Source of the DNA: Candidatus Kuenenia stuttgartensis
Lineage (GTDB): Bacteria; Planctomycetota; Planctomycetia; Planctomycetales; Planctomycetaceae
Length of the DNA stretch: 58,174 nt
Assembly (NCBI GenBank): GCA_945861865.1
Contig: CAMAWN010000010.1
Span: 1 to 58,174 of the forward strand
Direction of reading: 5' to 3'
Shown here: in pieces, positions 17,081 to 24,811 of the stretch
How the letters are laid out: every line of letters begins with the position of its first letter
Position numbering within the stretch: the first letter of the stretch is position 1
Notes under the pieces: generated by a model
Database searches by the model: none
What the model was told of the DNA's origin: nothing
Seen by the model: only the letters and a program-made list of their open reading frames with translations
Position numbers and translations under genes: made by a program

Positions 17081-17695
17081 ATGATCGACGTTGCCCGTTT
17101 GAGTGCGGAATCATTTGACGACGCGCGCTATGACCTTCCCGATGGCGGGCAGTGGGTCGAGTTAGTGCGCGGCCGCGTCGAAATTCTGAGTCCGCCGGAA
17201 GAGGAGCATCGCGTCGCGGTCCTGAATTTATCGAAGGCGTTGGCCGGCTATTTGAATGAGCATCGCGAAGGTTATCCGTGCTTCGATTTGGGTCTGATCG
17301 TGAGCCGCGATCCCGACACGGTTCGGTTTCCGGCCATCAGCTATTTCCTCGGTGGCGAGTTGTTCGCCGAGACCGACAAGGTCATCACCGACATTCGGCC
17401 GGCGCTGGTTGTCGAGGTCATGTCCTCGAATGACCGCCGTTGGTCACTGAATGACCGCGTGTTCGAGTACACGAATTGGGGCGTGGAAGTTTTGTGGATT
17501 GTCGATCCCAATGACAAAGCGGTGCATACGATTCGTCCCGGCTACGCGAACAAAGCGGCTCGCGAACACGAGACGCTCTGCGGTAGTCTGTCGTGGCGGC
17601 ACAAAGCGACTGCTCAGCCGATTCTGCCTGACTTCCGCATCGCCGTGGCCGACATCTTCAAACCACCGGAGTATTGGCAGAAGCCGCGGCCGTGA
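17081..17695 (+). CDS. Uma2 family (DUF820) nuclease-like protein
   Basis: 204 residues from ATG at 17081 (MIDVARLSAESFDDARYDLP). Shows the Uma2/DUF820 pattern of a PD-(D/E)xK fold: GQWVELVRGRVEILSPPEEEH near the N-terminus, then DIRPALVVEVMSSNDRRW (catalytic-type D...EV) and a final GVEVLWIVDP strand. The usual lysine position is replaced by a divergent sequence, as in many members, and activity is unproven for the family, which is abundant in planctomycetes and cyanobacteria. No clear ribosome-binding site upstream, so the start is less certain. Confidence 0.85.
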   Translation: MIDVARLSAESFDDARYDLPDGGQWVELVRGRVEILSPPEEEHRVAVLNLSKALAGYLNEHREGYPCFDLGLIVSRDPDTVRFPAISYFLGGELFAETDKVITDIRPALVVEVMSSNDRRWSLNDRVFEYTNWGVEVLWIVDPNDKAVHTIRPGYANKAAREHETLCGSLSWRHKATAQPILPDFRIAVADIFKPPEYWQKPRP

Positions 17696-17725
17696 TGTCA
17701 CACGTTGGCAAAACGGCTTCGCCAG

Positions 17726-20269
17726 CTATGGCTTGTCGGTCAACGACGTCGACAACCCGGCGCAGAGACCGCGAAAAATGGCGACCTTTTCGGTGGGCGA
17801 CAGCAGGCTGGGGCGGTACTTCTTCCAGACGGGTTCGGCGGCGGCGGGGTCTTTCGCGATGATCGCCGCGAGCATCTCAAAGCCCTCCTCGCGCCACAGC
17901 ATCTCGTTTTTGAAGCTGCTGACGAGATCGAACGCCTGTTCGGTCTGTCCGGCTTTGGCCAACCGACACGCCAGCCGCAATCCCCAGAGCAACGGCCAGT
18001 CGGTGTCTTCGGACGAGGCTTTCTCGCCCTCGGCTTTCGCCGGTTGATAGCTTTGGAGCTTTTGGGCAAGGCTGTTCACGTTCACGTCTTTCTTTTGGGC
18101 CGCGTCGGCTGTCTCGCGTTGCAGTGCATCGCGAGCGTCCGTCAGTTCACCGGCCATGACGGCATTCTCGCACTGCCGAGCTTGCTCGATTTCACCTGCC
18201 GCACGAAGTCGCCGTCCCAGTCGCACGGACAAGTTGGTCTTGAGAAAATCCTCGCGAGTTTCCGGAGGAGTGCTGTCTCCCGAGTGAGCGGTCGCTTCGT
18301 TCCAGACTGCATCGAGCAGCGGCCAATCAACCGCCACCTTCAGCAATTCCGTTTGCAGAGCGAACCGCGCGTTCGCGGCATCGAGCATCAAGCGGCACTT
18401 CGCGCGGTACGTCGTCAACGCCTGCACGACCTTGTCGTCCGTTTTCAAGTTGAGCGCGGTCTTCAACTGCGACTTGACGGCATTGACGTCGCGTGAGGTC
18501 GCCTCGAACAGTCGGCTCGCCACGAACGGACTTGGCGCGTGCCCGCGCAGATGTTGCATCGCAGCGGCCAGCGATTCTGTCGCCGGCTGCGTCTGGCCGA
18601 GCAGTGTTTGTGCGCGAGCGACTTCCGCCACCGCGATCGCGTTCAATTTCGGTGCGACCGCATCGGCGAGATTCAACTTCAGGATCTCCTTCATTTCGGG
18701 AATCACAAAATTCTGCGGAAGTGGGATCGAGGTCATCGCTGTCGCCGCGTGCGCAATCGCGCGATTCGCAGCCTCTTTTTGTTGGATCGTCAAACGGCCC
18801 ACAGCGACTCGCGCCCAAACACGAGCCTGCGTGGCGGGTGATTCGTCGCTGACGGCGGCGGTGATCAGGTCGTCTTTGCTCGCGGCCGGCGAGTTCGGCG
18901 AGGCGACCACGGCGTCTCCCCAGGCCGCCCAGCATTCGGCTTTGGTCTCTGCGTCCGGAGCGAGTTTCAGCCACTCCACCCCCTTGTCCGCATGACCGCG
19001 CAAGACCAACGTGATCGTCGTCACGACCCACTGCGGCGATTTCCAAGGGATGATCGGCAGCGCCGCCGCCGCCTCGTCCAAATCGAACGAGCGAGTCAAT
19101 CGTGCTCGGCGGGAGAGGGCGGCCAATGATCCGCTCGATCCCGACGGCAGTATGTTTTCTCTTTTCATTTGGCTTTGCGCGTCCGCAGCGCGTCCACTCA
19201 CAAAAAGTGCGGCCGCCAAGTCCGTCGTCGCATCGAATGTGTGTCGGCCGATGGGCAACTCTGACGCGGCCTTCGAAGCGGCCTCGAGCGCGGCCTTGGC
19301 CTCATCGGCGTTGCCCAGCGCCAGTTCGCGCCAGGCGATCTGAGTCAGCGGAAAAACCTGATGGTACGGCAGCTTCGGAGTGAGGTTCAGCAACTGATCA
19401 ATGTTCTCTCGTGCGGCTTTGAGATCACCGGCCTCAACGTAAGCTTCCGCGGTCAAGCGTCGGCAGAAATGTTTGCTGCGGTTTCTCTCCGTCACGCGTG
19501 CCAGATCGACGAGGATTGGCAGAATGGCCGCTCGCAATTCTTCGCCACGCGGTTTGGCCTTGGCCGCCTTCTTTTTCTCGTCTTCTTTTTCCGTGGCCGC
19601 ATCGGGCACGCTCGCAATCGGCAACTGACCGCCGGTCTGAGGTACCGCAGGCGGAGGCTTGATCCCGCCCGGTTCGTTGAACACGAAGTACCACAAGCTG
19701 CCGCCAGCCACGGCCAACGTGCTGACCGCCGTCAGAATCATCGCCGGTGATGTTTTCTTCGCAGAGGGCGGAGCGGCCGTCGCGATCGGAGTCGCGTGAG
19801 TTCGCGGATCGGATGAAGTGCTCGCGCCGCCATTCTTCGGAGCTGTGAAAATGGGCAGCGCACATTTCTCGTTGCAGCACTTCACCTCTTTGCCGGCCGC
19901 ATCGTTGGCCGCGAAGCCTGGTGTCTCGCACATCGGGCAGATGAGCCGCACGGTCTTGCCCTTGGCAGGGCGCGGCGACAGCGGAATCGCTCGGCTGTTC
20001 GACACGGCATCGACTCCGAACGGATCATCGTCGTCGTCTTTGTTCGCGGCAGGTGCGGACTTGGCGGGGGCCGACTTGGCGGTCGGAGCCGCGGCTGTGG
20101 CCGCACCCGGCGCGCTTGGTCGTTCTTTGGCGACCGGCTTCTGCGTGGCCTTCGGAGCGGCGACTTGGCCGCCCCCCTTGCCAGTTTTCATGTTCGCGCC
20201 GCAGAACGGACAGTTCTCGACATCGTCATCCAGGACCGATTGTTTGCACGCGGGACAGGTCGGAAACAT
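17726..20269 (-). CDS. Large zinc-ribbon, membrane-anchored TPR-like protein
   Basis: 847 residues. N-terminal double-zinc-knuckle ribbon (CPACKQSVLDDDVENCPFCG, residues 5-24), an Ala/Pro/Lys-rich linker with an acidic DDDDDP patch, a second zinc ribbon (CPMC...CCNEKC, about 110-138), then one transmembrane helix (about 182-203, ILTAVSTLAVAGGSLWYFVF). The remaining 600 residues are helical with repeated Ala/Leu patterns resembling TPR/SEL1 repeats (AYVEAGDLKAARENIDQLL; ARVAVGRLTIQQKEAANRAI). Topology suggests a cytoplasmic zinc ribbon and a large periplasmic helical scaffold. Proteins of this plan are common and uncharacterised in planctomycetes. No enzymatic motif seen. Confidence 0.82.
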   Translation of the reverse strand: MFPTCPACKQSVLDDDVENCPFCGANMKTGKGGGQVAAPKATQKPVAKERPSAPGAATAAAPTAKSAPAKSAPAANKDDDDDPFGVDAVSNSRAIPLSPRPAKGKTVRLICPMCETPGFAANDAAGKEVKCCNEKCALPIFTAPKNGGASTSSDPRTHATPIATAAPPSAKKTSPAMILTAVSTLAVAGGSLWYFVFNEPGGIKPPPAVPQTGGQLPIASVPDAATEKEDEKKKAAKAKPRGEELRAAILPILVDLARVTERNRSKHFCRRLTAEAYVEAGDLKAARENIDQLLNLTPKLPYHQVFPLTQIAWRELALGNADEAKAALEAASKAASELPIGRHTFDATTDLAAALFVSGRAADAQSQMKRENILPSGSSGSLAALSRRARLTRSFDLDEAAAALPIIPWKSPQWVVTTITLVLRGHADKGVEWLKLAPDAETKAECWAAWGDAVVASPNSPAASKDDLITAAVSDESPATQARVWARVAVGRLTIQQKEAANRAIAHAATAMTSIPLPQNFVIPEMKEILKLNLADAVAPKLNAIAVAEVARAQTLLGQTQPATESLAAAMQHLRGHAPSPFVASRLFEATSRDVNAVKSQLKTALNLKTDDKVVQALTTYRAKCRLMLDAANARFALQTELLKVAVDWPLLDAVWNEATAHSGDSTPPETREDFLKTNLSVRLGRRLRAAGEIEQARQCENAVMAGELTDARDALQRETADAAQKKDVNVNSLAQKLQSYQPAKAEGEKASSEDTDWPLLWGLRLACRLAKAGQTEQAFDLVSSFKNEMLWREEGFEMLAAIIAKDPAAAEPVWKKYRPSLLSPTEKVAIFRGLCAGLSTSLTDKP

Positions 20270-20444
20270 GGAAACTCAATTCCGTTTTAGAAGTGATTAG
20301 AGCCGCCATCCGCAGAATACCACGAGTTGGCGGAAGTGTCTTGCGAACGGAGGGGCGAGATGATTCGTATCGGATGCCAAAGGCGCTGGTGATGGATGGA
20401 CCGATTCAGGTCGACCAAAGTTCCCCAAAGGATGTGCCCGTTCC

Positions 20445-21626
20445 TCAACATTCCAACGACCAAGCCGCTTCGTACAGGGCCACGATCTCCTCCGCCGTCG
20501 GCACTCGCGGATTGTTTTGCGGGCTGCCGGAGGCGAGCGCGTCCCCAGCCATTTTTGTGAGCGACATTCGGAACCGAGCCTCATCGACGCCGCGACAGAA
20601 GCGTAGCCGAGGCACGTTCAGATCCGAGTTGAGCTGTTGCAATCCTTCGACCAACGATTCAGCGGCATGATCGTCCGGAGTTTGGAACGGACAGCAGCCG
20701 AGCAGGCGTGCGACCGTCGCGTATCGCTTGACGCTCGCCCTCCACGAGAACTGCGTGACCGTCGGCAACAAGACCGCGTTCGACAAGCCGTGCGGCACAT
20801 GAAATATCGCACCGATTGGACGGCTCATGCCATGCACCAAGCAGACGCTGCTGTTGGCGAACGCCGCACCTCCCTGACACGCCGCCAGCATCATGCCAGC
20901 TCGCGCGGCGTGGTTGTTCGGTTCGCGAAATGCCGTTCGCAGATGCTTGGCGACGAGCTCGACGCACGACAGCGCGAGCGGATCGGTCATGCCGTTGGCC
21001 TTGCGCGAAACATACGCCTCGATGCCATGTGTCAGAGTGTCGACACCAACCGCCGCCGTCAGGGCAGGGGGCATCGAAAGCGTCAACTCGTAATCCACCA
21101 GAGCGGCGGTCGGTACCAGATGGACGCTCAAGATCATCATCTTCACATCCCGCGCGGTGTCCGTGATGACCGCGACTTTGGTGGCTTCGCTGCCGGTGCC
21201 TGCCGTCGTCGGAATCGCGATCAGTGGAGCACCCGCTCTCGGAATCTTGTGAGAGCCGGCGTACTGGCTGAGCGGCGGAGAGTTCGTGGTCAGCACATTG
21301 ATGGCCTTCGCGGCATCAATGGGTGATCCGCCACCGACGGCGACGACCGCTTGGCAGCCATTCGCGCGATACAGAGCCAGCCCGTCAGTCACGTTGAGAT
21401 CGGTTGGGTCTGGCTGGACACCGTCGAAGATCGTGACCGAGATGCCCGCGTCATCGAGCAATGCCGCGATCTCGCGCGCCGGTCCAAGCTGCATCATGCC
21501 GACGTCCGTGACCAGCAGCACTCGCTGAATCAAATACCGTTGCAGTTGAGCAACCACCTCGCGCCGCGCACCGCCGCCGATCAGGATGCTCGGAGGAAAA
21601 TGGATCGCGCCGAATGGAGTCAGCAT
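20445..21626 (-). CDS. Iron-containing alcohol dehydrogenase (class III)
   Basis: 393 residues from ATG at 21626, with GAGG eight bases upstream. The Rossmann-like half has AVVAVGGGSPIDAAKAI (NAD(P) binding); the helical half has the metal site: DTLTHGIEAYVS and the paired histidine segment VHGMSRPIGAIFHVPHGLSN. AIPTTAGTGSEAT is the other family signature. It oxidises or reduces a primary alcohol or hydroxy acid using NAD(P) and usually Fe2+. It starts 26 bases after the stop of the semialdehyde dehydrogenase gene on the same strand, so its product is plausibly the semialdehyde used by that enzyme. Exact substrate (3-hydroxypropanoate, 4-hydroxybutyrate and similar) is inference. Confidence 0.92.
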   Translation of the reverse strand: MLTPFGAIHFPPSILIGGGARREVVAQLQRYLIQRVLLVTDVGMMQLGPAREIAALLDDAGISVTIFDGVQPDPTDLNVTDGLALYRANGCQAVVAVGGGSPIDAAKAINVLTTNSPPLSQYAGSHKIPRAGAPLIAIPTTAGTGSEATKVAVITDTARDVKMMILSVHLVPTAALVDYELTLSMPPALTAAVGVDTLTHGIEAYVSRKANGMTDPLALSCVELVAKHLRTAFREPNNHAARAGMMLAACQGGAAFANSSVCLVHGMSRPIGAIFHVPHGLSNAVLLPTVTQFSWRASVKRYATVARLLGCCPFQTPDDHAAESLVEGLQQLNSDLNVPRLRFCRGVDEARFRMSLTKMAGDALASGSPQNNPRVPTAEEIVALYEAAWSLEC

Positions 21627-21652
21627 GGGATTTGCCTCATTGGAAACATTCA

Positions 21653-23122
21653 CTACCAACCTTGCGTGCGTCGATACGCATTGTCCCAGCGCGACAGCAC
21701 AATCTTTTGCCGCGTGTAAAACATCACTCCTTCGATTCCCTGCACATGCAGATCGCCGAAGAACGAGCGATTCCAACCGGAGAACGCAAATGCCGCCATC
21801 GGGGCCGGCACGCCGACGTTCACGCCGACCATGCCACATTGCACCTCGCGAGCGAACTGCCGAGCCGCTCCGCCGCTGTTGGTGAAGATCACCGCGCCGT
21901 TTCCGTACGGATTCCGATTCGCCCAGGCGATCGCTTCGTCGAGATCGCGCGGTCGCAGCATCGTCAGCACCGGGCCGAAAATCTCCTCGCGAGCGATGTG
22001 CATGTCGGGGCTGGCCTGGTCGAACAGCGTCGGCGAAACAAAAAAGCCACGGCTCTGACGCTCGTGCTGGCCGCCCCGAACCAGAGCGGCTCCTTCGGCA
22101 ACGCCCAATTCGATGGATCGCAGGATTCGCTCGCGTGAGGCGGAGTCGATCACTGGCCCCATGTCCGCTTTGGGGTTCGCGGAGGTGTCGCCGATCACCA
22201 ACTTGTCGATCGCGGCAGCGATCCGGTCTCGCACTTGCGGAGCCGCATCGCCGACTCCCATCAGAATCGAGCCGGCCATGCAGCGCTGCCCAGCACAGCC
22301 GAAGGCCGCACCCATGATCGCGCGAATTGTCGCGTCGGGGTCAGCATCAGGCATCACGATCATCACGTTTTTCGCGCCGCCCGCAGCTTGCACTCGCTTC
22401 CCGTGCCGGCAGCCGGTGACGTAGACATGCTCCGCGATGCGCGTCGAGCCGACAAAGCTGATCGCCGAGATTCCGGGGTGCTCCAGCAACGCATCGACCG
22501 CCTCGCGACCGCCATGCACGATGTTCAACACTCCCGGAGGCAGCCCAGCTTCGAGAAACAATTCAGCCAATCGCATGGCCGTCAGTGGAACCTTCTCACT
22601 CGGTTTCAAAATGAACGTGTTGCCGCAGGCGATCGCGATCGGAAACATCCACAGCGGGACCATCGCCGGAAAGTTGAACGGCGTGATGCCGGCGCAGACA
22701 CCAATCGGCTCGCGCATGGTCACGCCGTCGATGCCGTCGGCGACCTGTGGCAGAGTCTCCCCTTTGCAAAGGTGTGAGATTCCGCAGGCGAAGTCGACGA
22801 CCTCGATCCCACGTCGTACATCGCCGCGAGCTTCGTCCAAAGTCTTGCCGTTCTCGCGAGTAATCAGTGCGGCGAGTTCCTCGAAGTGCGTTTCGAGTTG
22901 CGCCTTGAACGCGAACATCTTTGCCGCTCGTGTTGGAGGCGGCGTCTTCGACCATGCTCCGAATGCCGCCGACGCAGCTTGGACGGCGACCTCGACTTCG
23001 GCCATTCCGCACATCGGCACACGAGCGATCTCTTCGCCGAGAGACGGATTGAAGACGGACCCCCATGCCGAAACCGTCGGCACAACCCACCGCTCTCCAA
23101 CCAGCACAGGCACGCTCATCAT
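21653..23122 (-). CDS. mmsA: CoA-acylating methylmalonate-semialdehyde dehydrogenase-like enzyme
   Basis: 489 residues from ATG at 23122 (another ATG follows directly). Aldehyde dehydrogenase fold with the signature of the MmsA/IolA branch: PIGVCAGITPFNFPAMVPLW and FGCAGQRCMAGS, with catalytic Cys281. Such enzymes turn methylmalonate or malonate semialdehyde plus CoA and NAD+ into propionyl- or acetyl-CoA with loss of CO2. It is the first gene of a two-gene unit with the iron alcohol dehydrogenase. A GntP-type permease is divergent 195 bases away. Family certain; whether it serves valine, beta-alanine, inositol or hydroxy-acid catabolism is not shown by the window. Confidence 0.92.
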   Translation of the reverse strand: MMSVPVLVGERWVVPTVSAWGSVFNPSLGEEIARVPMCGMAEVEVAVQAASAAFGAWSKTPPPTRAAKMFAFKAQLETHFEELAALITRENGKTLDEARGDVRRGIEVVDFACGISHLCKGETLPQVADGIDGVTMREPIGVCAGITPFNFPAMVPLWMFPIAIACGNTFILKPSEKVPLTAMRLAELFLEAGLPPGVLNIVHGGREAVDALLEHPGISAISFVGSTRIAEHVYVTGCRHGKRVQAAGGAKNVMIVMPDADPDATIRAIMGAAFGCAGQRCMAGSILMGVGDAAPQVRDRIAAAIDKLVIGDTSANPKADMGPVIDSASRERILRSIELGVAEGAALVRGGQHERQSRGFFVSPTLFDQASPDMHIAREEIFGPVLTMLRPRDLDEAIAWANRNPYGNGAVIFTNSGGAARQFAREVQCGMVGVNVGVPAPMAAFAFSGWNRSFFGDLHVQGIEGVMFYTRQKIVLSRWDNAYRRTQGW

Positions 23123-23130
23123 TCGGCCCC

Positions 23131-23301
23131 CATCATTCTGCCAACCGCCCGATTCGGTCATACTCCGAGTATTCCTCGAACCCCGCGAAACATCAACACG
23201 GTCGCGAAATGAGAAAAACATTGGCAGAACGACGCGGGCAGAACGATCAAGACACAGAGCGAAATTGTTGCGTCCATTGTTCTGCCTCCATCATTCTGCC
23301 A
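23131..23301. repeat. ttctgcc-type palindromic repeat between divergent genes
   Basis: tggcagaacgacgcgggcagaac (23222-23244 arm, 23 bp) pairs with 23279-23301 (gttctgcc...attctgcca) with four mismatches. A further half site catcattctgccaac occurs at 23131-23145 and is repeated exactly at 23289-23303. The element occupies the regulatory region between mmsA and the permease gene and is only 16 bases from the permease ATG, so it could influence either promoter. Confidence 0.7.
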
Positions 23302-23317
23302 ACTCTCCGAGTCACCC

Positions 23318-24727
23318 ATGAATAGTGCCTACCACCTGCTCGTGCTCTTTGGCAGCCTGGCCCTGTTGATGTTCTTGGTCGTGCGCGGCAAGAGCATCTT
23401 CGTGGTCGCGCCGCTGTGTGCGTTGCTCGCCGTGACATTCAGTGGCGAAGACCCGCTGGCGAAAATGAACGGAGCCTACATGACGGGCTTCGCCGACTAC
23501 GTGCGGCGTTTCTTTTTGATTTTCGCACTCGGAGCGGTCTTCGGAAAGTTGATGGAAGATTCCGGTGCCGCCATCACGGTCGCGCACGGAGTCGGCAAGC
23601 TGCTCGGCAAACAGCGAGCCTGTTTGGCGGTCGTGCTGGCCTGTGCCTTGCTGACCTACGGTGGAGTGTCGTTGTTCGTCGTCGGCTTCTCGGTTTATCC
23701 GTTGGCCGTGCAATTGTTCCGAGCGGCGAATCTGCCGAGACGATTCATTCCGGGGTCGATCGCGTTTGGCTCGATCACGTTCACGATGACTTCGGCGGGT
23801 TCGCCGGAGATTCAGAATCTGATTCCGATTCAATATCTGATCGATGCGACCGGCCAGTCGCTGACGGATGCTCGCGCCGGTTGGCCGGTCAGCATCATTG
23901 TCGCCCTGTTCATGTTCGTTGTCGGTCAGTGGTATCTCGACCGCGTGATTCGCCGAGCAATCTCCGACGGCGAGCACTTTGAAGCTCGCGACGGCGATCA
24001 TGTCGCGACTCAAGCCGGCGCGAAAGCTCCGAGTTTCATCGCGGCCGCGACTCCGCTGGTGGTGACGTTGCTGGTTCTGAATCTGCTGCCGTGGTTGTGT
24101 CATCGAGCGGCCGAGTGGCTTGTGTCGGCGTCGGACTCGCCGACGCTGCACGCCGTGCTGAGCAAGTTTCCGGAAGACGCGACGTTGGCGATCTTTCTCG
24201 GAGTGCTGGCAGGAGTCGTGGTCATGCGGCGACAGCGGATCGACGTGTGGCGATGTTTTGGCGACGGCTTCATCAACGGACTGCTGGCGGTTGGATCGAC
24301 GAGCGCGGTGGTCGGCTTCGGCTCGGCGGTCAAAGACTTGCCGTCGTTTCAGATCGTGGTCGATTGGGTGACTCATCTGCCGGGCGATCCGCTGATCGGC
24401 GCGGCGATTGCCGTGGCGGTGATCGCCGGCATCGCCGGTTCCGCGTCGGGAGGGCAGGGGATCGCGCTGCCGATTCTCAAACCGATCTTCATCGACCAAT
24501 TGCACGTCGCGCCACGAGCGTTGCATCGCGTGGTCTCGATCGCCTCTGGAAGCTTGGATTCGCTGCCAGCCAACGGTTATCTCGTGATGCTGATCCGCAA
24601 CATCTGCGGCGAGACTCACGCTCGTGCCTACGGGCCGATCTTCGTGACCACCGTGCTGCTTCCAGCCGCCGGCACGGCGCTGGCCATCGCGCTGTTCAAG
24701 TGGTTTCCCAGTTGGCAGACGATGTGA
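23318..24727 (+). CDS. GntP-family permease
   Basis: 469 residues, strongly hydrophobic with about 12 membrane segments. The patterns PLCALLAVTFSGEDPLAKM, GGVSLFVVGFSVYPLAVQLF and FGSITFTMTSAGSPEIQNLI are those of the GntP/CitMHS-like group (gluconate, D-beta-hydroxybutyrate and similar hydroxy-acid:H+ symporters). Late in the sequence GIAGSASGGQGIALPI is the second conserved half. Located in the inner membrane. Its divergent neighbour operon makes an alcohol dehydrogenase and a CoA-acylating semialdehyde dehydrogenase, which together suggest uptake and oxidation of a small hydroxy acid. Substrate not determinable from sequence. Confidence 0.9.
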   Translation: MNSAYHLLVLFGSLALLMFLVVRGKSIFVVAPLCALLAVTFSGEDPLAKMNGAYMTGFADYVRRFFLIFALGAVFGKLMEDSGAAITVAHGVGKLLGKQRACLAVVLACALLTYGGVSLFVVGFSVYPLAVQLFRAANLPRRFIPGSIAFGSITFTMTSAGSPEIQNLIPIQYLIDATGQSLTDARAGWPVSIIVALFMFVVGQWYLDRVIRRAISDGEHFEARDGDHVATQAGAKAPSFIAAATPLVVTLLVLNLLPWLCHRAAEWLVSASDSPTLHAVLSKFPEDATLAIFLGVLAGVVVMRRQRIDVWRCFGDGFINGLLAVGSTSAVVGFGSAVKDLPSFQIVVDWVTHLPGDPLIGAAIAVAVIAGIAGSASGGQGIALPILKPIFIDQLHVAPRALHRVVSIASGSLDSLPANGYLVMLIRNICGETHARAYGPIFVTTVLLPAAGTALAIALFKWFPSWQTM

Positions 24728-24739
24728 GTCGGACCTCAA

Positions 24740-24808
24740 ACCAGCGCGACGCGAGAGCGAGTGATTGCTGTTCCAGCAGTTGATTACTCGCTGGTGCGTC
24801 GTGCGGGT
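24740..24808. repeat. Palindromic repeat, family D copy 1
   Basis: Arm accagcgcgacgcgagag... (24740-24766) pairs with 24782-24808 with several mismatches; loop about 15 bases. The stem consensus (accagcacgacgcgc-agcgagtgg) is shared with copies at 38501-38566 and 55761-55824 while the loops differ. It sits between the convergent permease and helicase genes and ends four bases from the helicase stop codon. Confidence 0.75.
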
Positions 24809-24811
24809 ATG

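Noticed and set aside
23312..24739. Long minus-strand open reading across the permease gene
   Set aside because: Composition is Arg/His/Gln-rich with no family resemblance; it is the antisense of a clear GntP permease with ordered membrane segments.
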